A stretch of DNA of 44,172 nucleotides from Roseobacter sp. (GCF_024639605.1 NZ_JAHEHZ010000009.1:1-44172), one strand, 5' to 3'; positions 1 through 8,974 are shown, counted from the first letter of the stretch. Translations and numbers: made by a program. The notes: generated by a model from the sequence alone, not told the origin.

Positions 1-305
1 CCGGCGTCGCCGGCGGCCTGCGCATCAACCTGACAAATCACAAGTGACGGGTGCGCGCGCGGCGCTGCCGCCTTTCCGACCAGAATTTTCGCATCCAGGC
101 CCGACGCGACAGCCAGGTCCTTAACATCTGAGCAGCGCATCGCACCGCGACTGAATTCAGTGGCGCGTTCGACCGCAGGGTGCTGCGCTTCCGGCAATGC
201 GGCATCGCACGGACGCGACGTGATCAGCGCGGCAATCCCCACCGGACAGACGACAGTGCAAAAGAACATCGCCAGCCGTTGTTTTGAGTGCGCAGGCATC
301 GACAT
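1..305 (-). CDS. Secreted protein of unknown function, 3' part cut by window edge
   Basis: Reading the minus strand from the ATG at 305-303 gives an uninterrupted frame that runs off the left edge, at least 101 codons with no stop. A second in-frame ATG lies at 299-297. The start of the product has basic residues (HSKQR), then a hydrophobic stretch (LAMFFCTVVCPVGIAALI) and a small-residue region (CDAALPEA), which looks like a signal peptide or lipoprotein-like leader. The mature part has Cys in AMRCSDV and VICQVD. Upstream on the minus strand is a weak GGGGTGAGA ribosome-binding stretch. The frame lies 123 nt downstream of the livG-like gene in the same direction. I do not recognise a family. 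Codon use (GCC, CTG, GAT, GCG) looks coding. Moderate confidence, because only the N-terminal portion is visible. Confidence 0.5.
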   Translation of the reverse strand, partial: MSMPAHSKQRLAMFFCTVVCPVGIAALITSRPCDAALPEAQHPAVERATEFSRGAMRCSDVKDLAVASGLDAKILVGKAAAPRAHPSLVICQVDAQAAGDA

Positions 306-428
306 TCTCACCCCACTCCACCGGTTGTCAGGCTGGCCTGCCACCCTGCTTGCGTCACAGCGCGACACTGCATACCGGACGCCCGGATGCAGCACGGGCA
401 GAAATAACCGCGACGGACAGCGCCTCTC

Positions 429-1247
429 TCAGTCATGGCTGACCCCAAGATAGGCATCAATCACGTCCTGGTTGTTCCGCACCTCGTCGGGCGTGCCGTC
501 ACCGATCTTTTTGCCATAATCCATGACAACCACACGGTCGCTCAGATCCATCACCACACCCATATCGTGTTCGATAAGCGCAATCGTGGTGCCAAACTCG
601 TCGTTCACATCGAGGATAAAGCGGCTCATGTCCTCTTTCTCCTCAACGTTCATTCCGGCCATCGGCTCGTCGAGCAGCAGGAGCGACGGCTCGGCCACCA
701 GCGCGCGCGCCAGTTCGACCCGCTTCTTCAGACCATAGGGAAGCCGGGCCACAGGAGTTTTCCGGATCGCCTGGATCTCCAGAAAATCGATAATTTTTTC
801 AGCGACTTCGCGGTTTTCCGTCTCTTCCCGCTCAGCCTGTCCCAGCCACAGCGCCTGACGCCATAATCCGCTTTTCATATGCGTCAGCCGCCCGGTCATC
901 ACATTGTCCAGAACACTCATGCCTTCAAAAAGCGCGATGTTCTGAAAAGTCCGGGCGATGCCCTGACGGGCCACCTGGTAAGGCTTCATCGGCGGACGCG
1001 GCGCGCCTTTGTACCAGACCTCACCCTCCTGCGGCACATAAAAGCCCGAGATAACGTTGAGCATAGAAGACTTGCCGGCACCGTTGGGTCCGATGATTGC
1101 CCTGATCTCGCCCTCGCGGATATCAAATGAGATATCCCTGATCGCCTCCACCCCGCCGAACCGCAGTGTGATGTTGCGCATCTCCATGACAACACCACCG
1201 ATCCTGCGGCCGTCCGCTGTCGTATATCCGTCGGCCTGATCAAGCAT
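429..1247 (-). CDS. livG: LivG-type ABC transporter ATP-binding protein
   Basis: This is a cytoplasmic ATPase of the branched-chain amino acid/amide (LIV) class of ABC importers, 272 aa. Walker A (GPNGAGKS) is at about residues 53-60. The degenerate LivG-type signature LPYGLKKR is at about 168, Walker B LLLLDEP at about 190, and the H-loop reads IEHD. The C-terminal tail resembles LivG (DGTPDEVRNNQDVIDAYLG). The start has GGAG nine bases upstream; an internal Met (MEMRN, residue 21) is an alternative start. It follows the acyl-CoA ligase by 84 nt on the same strand. In alphaproteobacteria this LivG subfamily is often next to a long-chain acyl-CoA synthetase together with livHMFK, so the cargo may be an acid that becomes CoA-activated. 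The permease and binding-protein genes are not in the window, so the substrate is unknown. Confidence 0.9.
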   Translation of the reverse strand: MLDQADGYTTADGRRIGGVVMEMRNITLRFGGVEAIRDISFDIREGEIRAIIGPNGAGKSSMLNVISGFYVPQEGEVWYKGAPRPPMKPYQVARQGIARTFQNIALFEGMSVLDNVMTGRLTHMKSGLWRQALWLGQAEREETENREVAEKIIDFLEIQAIRKTPVARLPYGLKKRVELARALVAEPSLLLLDEPMAGMNVEEKEDMSRFILDVNDEFGTTIALIEHDMGVVMDLSDRVVVMDYGKKIGDGTPDEVRNNQDVIDAYLGVSHD

Positions 1248-1331
1248 CCGGGCTTACTCCGTTCGTGTATTTTTCCGGCGGGCCCCTGCGGGATGGCGGG
1301 CGGGGCGACTGCGCAGCAGAGCGTCGTACCG

Positions 1332-3302
1332 TCATTGCGCGGCCATCCGTGCAGGTGCCGGTTGAACCGCAACGGACCGGATCTCCAGCGTGGCGGCGAT
1401 CGACCCCTTTCGCCCGTCCTCATAGGTCACTTCGGTAACCGTGCTCACACTTGATGAGCCGTCATAAAGTGCCGTGATAATATCGTGAAACTTCTCTTCG
1501 ATCACTCGGCGCCGCACTTTGCGTGTGCGCGTCAGCTCGCCATCATCGGCGTCGAGCTCTTTGTGCAGCACCACGAATCTGTGCACCTGACAGCCGGACA
1601 ACATCTCATCTTCCGCAACCGACCGGTTCACCTCCTCCACATGTTCCTGAATGGTATCCATGACCTGGGGATGCCGTGCCAGTTCCTGATAGGACGCATA
1701 ACCGATGTTGTTACGCTCCGCCCAGTTGCCCACCGCGGTCAGATCGATATTGATAAAGGCCGTACATTCATCGCGCTCATTTCCGAAAACCACTGCCTCG
1801 AGAATATTCGGAAAGAACTTCAGCTTGTTCTCCACGTACTTTGGCGCAAACAGCGCACCACTGGCCATTTTGCCGACGTCCTTGGCCCGGTCGATAATCC
1901 GCAGATGCCCGGTGTCCTCTTCAATGAAACCCGCGTCCCCGGTCGCCACCCAGCCTTCGGCGTCTTTGGTATCAGCTGTGCTTTCGGGGTTCTTGTAATA
2001 CTCCACGAAAACACCGGGCGAGCGGTAAAAAACCTCGCCATTCTCCGCGATTTTCAGCTCGACCCCGGGACAGCTCACCCCCACCGTATCCGAGCGCACC
2101 TCGCCGTCTGGCTGGGCTGTGATGAAAACGGTTGCCTCAGTCTGCCCGTAGAGCTGTTTGAGGTTGATGCCCAGCGACCGGTAGAAATCGAAAATCTCAG
2201 GGCCGATCGCCTCTCCGGCCGTATATCCGACCCGCACACGACTGAACCCGAGCGTGTTCTTGAGCGGCCCGTAGATGAAAAACTCTCCCAGCTGATACTT
2301 CAGCCGGTCCGCCATACTCACCGGATTACCATCCAGAATATCCGGCCCGACCTTGCGGGCATGCGTCATAAAATGATCAAAGAGCCATTTCTTGAACCGC
2401 CCTGCATCCTCCATCCGGATCATCACCGAGGTCAGCTGCGTCTCAAAAACCCGCGGCGGAGCAAAATAATACGTGGGCCCGATCTCGCGCAGATCAGTGT
2501 GCATGGTATCCGCACTCTCCGGGCAGTTCGTACAGAACCCCGTCCACATCGCCTGCCCCACCGAAAAGATGAAATCACCCACCCAGGCCATCGGCAGATA
2601 GGCCAGGATATCATCGCTCTGCCTCAGATCGTCGAACTCAGACGACGATTTCGAGGTTTCGATCACATTTCGGTTGCTCAGTACCACCCCCTTGGGCCGC
2701 CCGGTCGTGCCGGAAGTGTAAAGCATCACACAAGTGCTGTCGTAATCGAGCTTGCCCTGACGTCGGGTGATCTCGGGCAGCAGCTCATCGCGTTTCGCCC
2801 GCCCGGCGTCCTGCACATGGCTGTACTGATGCAGCCGCGCGTGGTCGTATTTGCGCAGACCACGCGGATCGAGATAGATCATCTGTTCGAAATCCGGCAA
2901 TTCGCCCTGGATTTCGATGACTTTATCGACCTGTTCCTGATCGCCCGCGATCACGAAGCGCGCACCGCAATGCCCCATTACATAGGCCATCTCTTCCGCA
3001 ACCGCGTCCTGATAGAGAGGCACGGGCACCGCGCCACACATCTCTGCCGCGACCATTGCCCAGTAAAGCCGGGGCCGGTTGCGCCCGATGACGGCGACAA
3101 AATCGCCTTCTGCCACGCCCAGATCCAGCAATCCCAGCGCCAGCGCCTCGGTTTCTTCCAGCGTCTGCGCCCAGGTCCAGCTCTGCCAGATTCCGTATTC
3201 TTTTTCGCGATATGCCGGTGCATCGGCATACCGTTGTGCGTTCAGATGCAGGAGAGCCGGTACGGATGCAGGTCCGTCGGCCGGTCGGCTCGGCGTATTC
3301 AA
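1332..3302 (-). CDS. Long-chain fatty-acid-CoA ligase family (AMP-binding) protein
   Basis: This 656-aa ANL-superfamily enzyme would activate a carboxylic acid to its acyl-AMP and then to the CoA thioester. The adenylate-forming P-loop YTSGTTGRPKG is at about residues 195-205. Further motifs are YGQTEAT (A5), a GWVATGD segment (A7) and RIIDRAKD (A8), and the length fits long-chain acyl-CoA synthetases. The start codon is TTG at 3302-3300, chosen because GGAGG sits nine bases upstream and no ATG in this frame precedes it sensibly. It lies 213 nt downstream of the M20 hydrolase; that gap holds no convincing gene and probably its promoter. A livG-like gene follows. Pairing with a LIV transporter ATPase is common for this subfamily in alphaproteobacteria, and the real acyl substrate could be aromatic or branched rather than long-chain. 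Confidence 0.9.
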   Translation of the reverse strand: MNTPSRPADGPASVPALLHLNAQRYADAPAYREKEYGIWQSWTWAQTLEETEALALGLLDLGVAEGDFVAVIGRNRPRLYWAMVAAEMCGAVPVPLYQDAVAEEMAYVMGHCGARFVIAGDQEQVDKVIEIQGELPDFEQMIYLDPRGLRKYDHARLHQYSHVQDAGRAKRDELLPEITRRQGKLDYDSTCVMLYTSGTTGRPKGVVLSNRNVIETSKSSSEFDDLRQSDDILAYLPMAWVGDFIFSVGQAMWTGFCTNCPESADTMHTDLREIGPTYYFAPPRVFETQLTSVMIRMEDAGRFKKWLFDHFMTHARKVGPDILDGNPVSMADRLKYQLGEFFIYGPLKNTLGFSRVRVGYTAGEAIGPEIFDFYRSLGINLKQLYGQTEATVFITAQPDGEVRSDTVGVSCPGVELKIAENGEVFYRSPGVFVEYYKNPESTADTKDAEGWVATGDAGFIEEDTGHLRIIDRAKDVGKMASGALFAPKYVENKLKFFPNILEAVVFGNERDECTAFINIDLTAVGNWAERNNIGYASYQELARHPQVMDTIQEHVEEVNRSVAEDEMLSGCQVHRFVVLHKELDADDGELTRTRKVRRRVIEEKFHDIITALYDGSSSVSTVTEVTYEDGRKGSIAATLEIRSVAVQPAPARMAAQ

Positions 3303-3515
3303 ACTTATGTCCTCCCAGACGCTGCCATTGTGATGGCAGATGCGGCTCTTTTGAACCGTCTGTTCTTATCAATCTTGCTTTTGGTCTCCCCGTCAACGTC
3401 TTCGTCGGTACTTCGGACGTTCGTGCCATTGTTGCAGACCTTTAGCAGATCGCAAGAGCCTTCGTACCATTTCTGCAACCGGGGCGGGATGCCGTGGGGA
3501 CAGCAGGACGACCGC

Positions 3516-4706
3516 TCACCGCTGAGCGGCAGCGCGCGCCAGCACTCTGAGCCCGCAAACAAGATCCTGTTCGGTGGTGTCTTCTTCAAAAGCATGGCTG
3601 ATCCCGCCAATCGACGGTACGAATACCATCGCAACGGGCATCAGCGAGGCCACATTGGTGGCATCATGCAATGCACCCGAGGGCATCGCGCGCCAGGCCC
3701 CCGGCGCCTCCCTCTCCGCCGCATCCTCCAGCCGGGCACGCAGCGTTGCATCCATCTCCACAGGATCGAGGCCCAGCACCGGCCCGAATCTTACGGTCAG
3801 CCCGTGTGCCTCCGCGATCTCATCCGCCAGGGTGCGGATCACCGTTTCCATCCGCGCCAGCCTGTCAGTCTGCGCGTCGCGCCACTGCATGGAAAATACC
3901 ACCCGCCCCGGCACGATAGAGCTTGCATTGGGATGCAGGCTCACATGACCGATCGTCCACACCGTCTGCGGTGTCACGATGTTACGGAGCCTGTCACTCA
4001 GGCCGGTGCTGAAAGCAGCCAGCGCCTGAAACGCGTCCCTGCGCAGATGCATCGGCGTCGTGCCCGCGTGATTCTGCTGGCCGTCAAAGGTCACTCGCAT
4101 GTCGCGGATGCCGACGATATCGGTGACCACGCCGATCTTCCCGCCGCTGGTGTCGAGCGTCGGACCCTGCTCAATGTGCATTTCAATGAAACCGGTGAAA
4201 CGGCGCGCATCGACGGGCCCGGTTACCCTGTCGGCCAGGCCAGCGCGGGCAGATGCAAGAGAAACGCCCGTATGATCGGTCAGCGCATCAGCAACCGTCT
4301 GTTCGAGGTGCCCGGTCCAGACGGCACTGCCGGTGGTGACACCAAATCGGCCTTCTTCATCCTGAAAGGACACCACAGAGACCGGCGGGCCATCCGCTTC
4401 GCGGCTGGCGCGGGCCACTTCCAGCGCCGCGATTACCCCCAGCGCCCCGTCGAGCCATCCGCCCTCCGGCTGGCTGTCGGAATGCGAGCCCAGCAGCAGC
4501 GACGGCTTCTCGGTGACCCCGAAAAGGTTGCCCGTCGCATCCATCTGCACCTCGAGCCCGGCCGCGGCCATCTGTTCGCTGAGCCAGTCGCGGGCCGCCA
4601 GATCGGCCTCGCTGTAGGCAGGACGCACCACACCGTTGCCAACCCCGCTGGCCCCGAAAGACCGCAACTTGTGAAGGTCCGCCAGAAATCGCTCAGGGTT
4701 TACCAT
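3516..4706 (-). CDS. M20-family Zn-dependent amidohydrolase (N-carbamoyl-amino-acid / allantoate type)
   Basis: A 396-aa binuclear metallo-hydrolase of the AmaB/HyuC/AllC/UreidopropionaseM20 group, which cleaves N-carbamoyl or ureido groups from amino or ureido acids. Visible metal-ligand motifs are [18 protein letters not shown] (His and bridging Asp), QDEEGRF (Glu pair), EMHIEQGP (His) and the distal ALHDATN (His). The dimerisation insert contains NHAGTTPM, which is typical of this family. The start at 4706 is the only good one near the N-terminal MVNPERFL. It is monocistronic or first in line before the acyl-CoA ligase (213-nt gap). The exact substrate (N-carbamoyl-L-amino acid, beta-ureidopropionate, allantoate or ureidoglycolate) cannot be decided from sequence alone. 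Confidence 0.87.
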   Translation of the reverse strand: MVNPERFLADLHKLRSFGASGVGNGVVRPAYSEADLAARDWLSEQMAAAGLEVQMDATGNLFGVTEKPSLLLGSHSDSQPEGGWLDGALGVIAALEVARASREADGPPVSVVSFQDEEGRFGVTTGSAVWTGHLEQTVADALTDHTGVSLASARAGLADRVTGPVDARRFTGFIEMHIEQGPTLDTSGGKIGVVTDIVGIRDMRVTFDGQQNHAGTTPMHLRRDAFQALAAFSTGLSDRLRNIVTPQTVWTIGHVSLHPNASSIVPGRVVFSMQWRDAQTDRLARMETVIRTLADEIAEAHGLTVRFGPVLGLDPVEMDATLRARLEDAAEREAPGAWRAMPSGALHDATNVASLMPVAMVFVPSIGGISHAFEEDTTEQDLVCGLRVLARAAAQR

Positions 4707-4803
4707 ATCCGTCCTCTTTCCTGCGCTTCACCCGGGTGTCATCCGCGGGCACTCTGCTGACAAATTCTGACGCCAGCATCCGCCACAGTGCTCCGGAGGA
4801 GAC

Positions 4804-4990
4804 ATGACTGATTAAATATTACTATCCCGACCGCAGCCACTGTTATCGTGCCCTGCACACCGCCCATGCGGTATTTCGCAACGACGCCGGCGCTCTGATC
4901 GCCCGCGCGGAAACACCCGACCGCTCGGCGGTTTACGAGTTCGGGATCACCGGTTCTGAGCTGGTCGTGGCGGGCGAACGCTGTACCTGA
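4804..4990 (+). pseudogene. Small frameshifted gene, about 60 codons, unknown function
   Basis: An ATG at 4804 follows GGAGGA (4795-4800) by only three bases, but its frame hits TAA at 4813-4815 after three codons (ATG ACT GAT TAA). Shifting one base forward at 4813 opens a clean frame from AAA at 4814 to TGA at 4988-4990. It encodes about 58 residues beginning KYYYPDRSHCYRALH and ending ELVVAGERCT. Codon use in the shifted frame is strongly coding-like: CTG, GCC, GAC, CGC, ATC and GTC dominate the third positions. The readings are a one-base frameshift (pseudogene or sequencing error), an unusual start in the second frame (ATT at 4811), or a +1 recoding event. The 3' end overlaps the convergent ASCH gene by 58 bp. 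I do not recognise the family. Confidence 0.5.
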
Positions 4991-5304
4991 GCGTCCTTTA
5001 CCGGCGCAAACTCGATGACCTGAACCGTGTCATCCATGGTGATGTCGGGGTAGTGGCTTCTCATACCGCTCAGCATCACATCTGCGGGCCAGACGTCATC
5101 TTTGCCCAGAAAGACCGCCACCTCGCCAAGCGGCAGATCGCTGCAGCGCTCAACAACAACCACCGCCTGTTGTGCCGGGTCGTCGCTCCGCACAAAATTC
5201 AGCGGGCCTGGCGCCACCCGCGGTTCGCGCCAGCGGATGGTGTTGGTCTTGCGCCCTGACAGCAGATCGTCCCAGAGCCGTCCGGCCACTTCCAGCTGCT
5301 GCAT
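4933..5304 (-). CDS. ASCH-domain protein
   Basis: A 123-aa protein whose first 100 or so residues fit the ASCH fold, a beta-barrel related to PUA that binds RNA or nucleotides. The N-terminal helix MQQLEVAGRLWDDLLSG is followed by the family's K-T-x-T-x-R-W core (RKTNTIRWRE), a central strand VVVVERCSDLPL and the late strand VQVIEF. ATG 5304 lies three bases after the stop of the formate dehydrogenase gene, so the two are almost certainly co-transcribed. The roughly 15 C-terminal residues (after KDAQ) look unstructured and are antisense to a convergent small frame at 4804-4990. The biological role is unknown; some ASCH relatives hydrolyse modified nucleosides such as N4-acetylcytidine. Confidence 0.75.
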   Translation of the reverse strand: MQQLEVAGRLWDDLLSGRKTNTIRWREPRVAPGPLNFVRSDDPAQQAVVVVERCSDLPLGEVAVFLGKDDVWPADVMLSGMRSHYPDITMDDTVQVIEFAPVKDAQVQRSPATTSSEPVIPNS

Positions 5305-5307
5305 GCC

Positions 5308-8073
5308 CTATTCCGCCGCCACCTGATCGGCACTGCGCTCCACCCGGACAGCTGAGAACTTGAACTCCGGGATCTTGCCATAAGGATCCACCGCCGGGTT
5401 GGTCAGGATATTTGCCGCCGCCTCGACATAGGCAAAGGGCACAAAGACCATATCGGGCGCCACCGCGCGGTCCTCTCGCGCCATGATCGAGATGCTGCCG
5501 CGTTTGGTGGTAAGCGTCACGTGCTCGCCGGGCGCCACGCCCAGTTTGCGGAGCGTGGCAGGGTGCAGCGAGCAGTTCGCCTCCGGCTCCAGTCCGTCCA
5601 GCACCTTGCTGCGCCGGGTCATCGACCCGGTGTGCCAGTGCTCGAGCTGCCGGCCCGTGGTCAGCACCATCGGATATTCCGCATCCGGCACATCATCAGG
5701 CGCGATAACCGACGCCGGCGTGAACCGCGCGCGCCCGTCAGGCCTCGGGAAACCCTCGCCAAAGACAATCGCCTGCCCCGGGTCCTCCGGGCTGAGCGAA
5801 GGATAGGTCACGGCATTCTGCGCCTCAAGCCGCTCCCAGGTGATATTGTTCAGGCTGCGCATGTTCAGCTTCATCTCAGCGAAAACATCTGCGGGGCTTG
5901 TGTAATCCCAGGGCAGGCCGAGGCGTTTGGCAAGTTCCGTCTCAATCCACCAGTCCTCGCGCGCCTCACCGGGGGGCGGCACAGCAGGCCGACCCATCTG
6001 CACCTGACGGTTAGTGTTGGTCACGGTGCCGGATTTTTCAGCAAAGGCCGAGGCCGGAAGGATCACATCCGCATAGTTCGCAGTCTCGGTAATGAAAATA
6101 TCCTGCACCACGAGGTGATCGAGTTTCGCAAGTGCTGCACGGGCATGCTCCACATCCGGATCCGACATGGCGGGATTTTCGCCAAGGATGTACATGCCCC
6201 TGATCCTGCCGTCGTGCACAGCGTCCATGATCTCGGTAACCGTCAGCCCGCGCTCGTTGGAGAAATCCGCCGTGCCCCACACCCTGGTAAAGGCCGAGCG
6301 CACACCGTCGTCCGTCACGGGCTGATAGTCGGGCAGGAACATCGGAATGAGCCCCGCGTCAGAGGCGCCCTGCACATTGTTCTGCCCTCTGAGCGGATGC
6401 AGTCCGGCCCCCGGACGCCCCACCTGTCCCGTCATCAGTGCAAGGCTGATGAGACAGCGGGAGTTATCGGTGCCGTGGATATGCTGGCTGATGCCCATGC
6501 CCCAGAAAATCATCGCCGATTTCGCCCCGGCAAAAGTCCGTGCCACATCGCGCAGCACTTCGGGCGCAATACCGCAAACACCTGACATCGCCTCGGGCGA
6601 GAAATCCGCCAGATGGGCTTTCTCCGCCTCCCAGTTCTCAGTCCAGGCATCGATATACTGCTGGTCGTAGAGGCCTTCTTCGACGATGGTGTGCATGATC
6701 GCGTTCAGCATCGACACATCTGCGCCGGGCCGGAACTGCAGCATATGGCTGGCATAGCGTTTCAGCGCCTGCCCGCGCGGGTCCATGACAATCAGCTTTC
6801 CGCCGCGTTTGGTGAACTGTTTGAAAAAGGTCGCCGCAACAGGGTGATTTTCAATCGGGTTGCACCCGATAGCGATGGCCACATCAGCGTTTTCGATCTC
6901 GTTAAAGGTCGCCGTAACTGCTCCCGATCCGACATTCTCCAGCAGGGCTGCTACCGACGATGCGTGACAAAGCCGCGTGCAGTGATCGACGTTATTATGC
7001 CCGAAGCCCTGACGGATCAGCTTCTGAAAAAGATAGGCTTCCTCATTGGTACATTTGGCCGAGCCGAAACCCGCAATCTCGCGCCCGCGTCCCTTCATAC
7101 CCGCCGCTGCCGCATCCAGCGCCTCGTCCCAGGTCGCCTCGCGGAAATGTGCAGACCAGTTGCCCGGATCGACGTTCAACCCCTTTTCAGGCGCGTCGTC
7201 ACGCCGGATCAGCGGTTTCGTCAACCGGTGGGGGTGGTGAATATAGTCAAATCCGAAGCGGCCCTTCACACAAAGCCGGCCCTCATTGGCCGGGCCATTG
7301 ATACCGTCCACGTATTTAATTTTGTTGTCTTTCACCTTCAGCGATACCTGGCAGCCGACACCGCAAAACGGGCAGATGCTCTCCACTTCGCTGTCGAAAT
7401 CGGCACTGTCACCAACCTGGTTTTCATCCACCACGGTCGCGGGCATCAGCGCACCGGTGGGACAGGCCTGCACACATTCACCACAGGCCACGCAGGTCGA
7501 CGCGCCCATCGGATCGGCCATATCAAAGGTGGGCCAGGCATCATGCCCGCGCCCGGACATGCCGATCACGTCATTGACCTGAACCTCGCGGCAGGCGCGC
7601 ACACAGAGCCCGCACTGAATGCAGGCATCCAGATTCACGGACATCGCCACATGGCTGTCATCCAGCAGCGGAATGCGCCCCTCTTCGAGCTTCGGAAACC
7701 GGCTCTCGCTGACACCGTTTTCGGCAGCCATGTCCCAGAGATGGCTGGATTTATCATGCGCCCGCGCTTGCTCCGGCTGATCGGCCAGCAGCATCTCGAC
7801 GACCATTTTGCGCGCATTCTTCGCGCGGGCGCTGCCGGTTGTGACGACCATCCCTTCGGACGGCTCACGTATGCAGGAAGCCGCCAGCGTACGCTCACCC
7901 TCGATCTCGACCATACAGGCGCGACAATTGCCGTCCGGGCGATACCCCGGGGCGGGCTTGTGGCACAGGTGCGGGATCACCAGACCACGGCCATTGGCCA
8001 CTTCCCAGATGGTCACACCTGCTTTTGTGGTCACTTCCTGACCATCAAGAGTAAATGTGATCTGATCCGTCAT
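5308..8073 (-). CDS. fdhF: Formate dehydrogenase alpha subunit (Mo/W-bis-MGD, FdhF/FdsA-like)
   Basis: This 921-aa cytoplasmic molybdo- or tungstoenzyme oxidises formate to CO2. In order it has an N-terminal [2Fe-2S] ferredoxin domain (Cys 37, 50, 53, 67), two [4Fe-4S] clusters in CIQCGLCVRAC (151-161) and CVACGECVQAC (194-204), and then the cofactor-proximal [4Fe-4S] motif CPFCGVGC...C (234, 237, 241, 268). The catalytic metal ligand is Cys369 followed by His370 (RLCH), so this is a cysteine rather than a selenocysteine enzyme. The C-terminal molybdopterin dinucleotide-binding domain shows TTGRQLEHWHTGSMTRRS. The N-terminal Fe-S module resembles the NAD-linked Fds type, but no diaphorase subunits (FdsB/FdsG) or fdhD are adjacent. 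GGGAGA precedes ATG 8073. The ASCH gene follows after three bases. Confidence 0.93.
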   Translation of the reverse strand: MTDQITFTLDGQEVTTKAGVTIWEVANGRGLVIPHLCHKPAPGYRPDGNCRACMVEIEGERTLAASCIREPSEGMVVTTGSARAKNARKMVVEMLLADQPEQARAHDKSSHLWDMAAENGVSESRFPKLEEGRIPLLDDSHVAMSVNLDACIQCGLCVRACREVQVNDVIGMSGRGHDAWPTFDMADPMGASTCVACGECVQACPTGALMPATVVDENQVGDSADFDSEVESICPFCGVGCQVSLKVKDNKIKYVDGINGPANEGRLCVKGRFGFDYIHHPHRLTKPLIRRDDAPEKGLNVDPGNWSAHFREATWDEALDAAAAGMKGRGREIAGFGSAKCTNEEAYLFQKLIRQGFGHNNVDHCTRLCHASSVAALLENVGSGAVTATFNEIENADVAIAIGCNPIENHPVAATFFKQFTKRGGKLIVMDPRGQALKRYASHMLQFRPGADVSMLNAIMHTIVEEGLYDQQYIDAWTENWEAEKAHLADFSPEAMSGVCGIAPEVLRDVARTFAGAKSAMIFWGMGISQHIHGTDNSRCLISLALMTGQVGRPGAGLHPLRGQNNVQGASDAGLIPMFLPDYQPVTDDGVRSAFTRVWGTADFSNERGLTVTEIMDAVHDGRIRGMYILGENPAMSDPDVEHARAALAKLDHLVVQDIFITETANYADVILPASAFAEKSGTVTNTNRQVQMGRPAVPPPGEAREDWWIETELAKRLGLPWDYTSPADVFAEMKLNMRSLNNITWERLEAQNAVTYPSLSPEDPGQAIVFGEGFPRPDGRARFTPASVIAPDDVPDAEYPMVLTTGRQLEHWHTGSMTRRSKVLDGLEPEANCSLHPATLRKLGVAPGEHVTLTTKRGSISIMAREDRAVAPDMVFVPFAYVEAAANILTNPAVDPYGKIPEFKFSAVRVERSADQVAAE

Positions 8074-8309
8074 GACGAAATCTCCCGCTTCTTCGCGGAT
8101 ACTCTAACCTGCAGAGCGCCCGGACCGGAGTCCCAATCCCGACACATCCCGCCGGATTCCCGCCAGATCGGAGTCACGAGCCAGCCCGGGATCGCTTATC
8201 CGCGCAACGGGGGGGTCTCGCTCCGCGTTAATCGGGCCGGTCGCAGGTGCCTGCCCTTTCCTATCCCCCCGGCCTCCCCTACATATCGCTGACATCACAG
8301 AAAGCATCC

Positions 8310-8963
8310 ATGTCCCATATTACTCTCATCCGCCACGGCCAGGCAAATTCAGGTGCCCGGGACGAAGCCAGCTATGACCGGCTGAGCCCGCTGGGCCACC
8401 AGCAGTCTGCATGGCTCGGCGCGCATCTGCGTGACCGCCAGCAGCATCACGCACGGCTCTATACCGGCACGCTCAGACGTCATGTTGAAACGGCTGATGC
8501 GATGGACACCGGCCTCACGCCGGTCCGCGACGCCCGGCTGAACGAACTGGAGTACCTCACGCTGGCACGGGCAATGGAAGACGAGCATGGCGTGGCCTTT
8601 CCCACCGACAGCGCCGGCTTTACCGAGCATCTGCCGCGCCTCTTCCAGGCCTGGCAGAACGACGAGATCGCCGGCGCGCCGGAACGGTTCCGGGACTTTG
8701 AAGCCCGTGTCGGGGACGCCCTTTCCGAGATTGCCGCAGGCGAGGGGCCGGCGCTGGTGGTAACGTCCGGCGGGCTGATTTCGATGGCCATGCGGCAGGT
8801 ATTGCGGCTTGATATCGCCGCCATGGCGCAGATGGCGCTGGCGATCTACAATACCTCGCAGCATCAGCTCTTTCCGATCGGCGGCAACCTCTCTCCCACG
8901 ATGTTCAACGCGATCCCGCATCTGGAAGACCCTGACCGGCAGCACGCCCGGACCCACGTTTAA
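8310..8963 (+). CDS. Histidine phosphatase (phosphoglycerate mutase-like) family protein
   Basis: A 217-aa protein of the phosphoglycerate-mutase-like clan. The start at 8310 is chosen because it places the hallmark ITLIRHGQ at residues 4-11; a longer frame from 8247 adds an unconserved leader. The phospho-accepting His of RHG is present. The later family motif, usually (V/T)-(S/T)-H-G-G, reads VVTSGG here, so the second catalytic His is replaced by Ser. That subtype exists among bacterial homologs, but it weakens a prediction of ordinary mutase activity. The gene opens a tight plus-strand operon with a GST (11-nt gap) and a saccharopine dehydrogenase. Physiological substrate unknown. Confidence 0.85.
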   Translation: MSHITLIRHGQANSGARDEASYDRLSPLGHQQSAWLGAHLRDRQQHHARLYTGTLRRHVETADAMDTGLTPVRDARLNELEYLTLARAMEDEHGVAFPTDSAGFTEHLPRLFQAWQNDEIAGAPERFRDFEARVGDALSEIAAGEGPALVVTSGGLISMAMRQVLRLDIAAMAQMALAIYNTSQHQLFPIGGNLSPTMFNAIPHLEDPDRQHARTHV

Positions 8964-8974
8964 AAGGACAGCCC

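Noticed and set aside
1-47. A plus-strand tail (GVAGGLRINLTNHK, stop at 47) as the end of a gene cut by the left edge
   Set aside because: Only 14 residues are visible and the same DNA lies inside a much longer minus-strand frame with coding-like codon use and a leader sequence.
160-453. A 97-codon plus-strand frame between the left edge and livG
   Set aside because: Composition is Cys/Arg/Thr-rich without a domain, there is no ribosome-binding site, and it overlaps both the minus-strand edge frame and the livG end.
1485-4760. A very long plus-strand open frame opposite the acyl-CoA ligase and the M20 hydrolase
   Set aside because: It is antisense to two clear enzymes with intact motifs. 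The residue mix (His/Arg/Gln-rich) is typical of a GC-rich antisense shadow and no domain is visible.
5521-8292. Long plus-strand open frames antisense to the formate dehydrogenase gene
   Set aside because: The minus strand encodes a full molybdoenzyme with all cofactor motifs; the plus-strand products are Arg/His-rich and unrecognisable.
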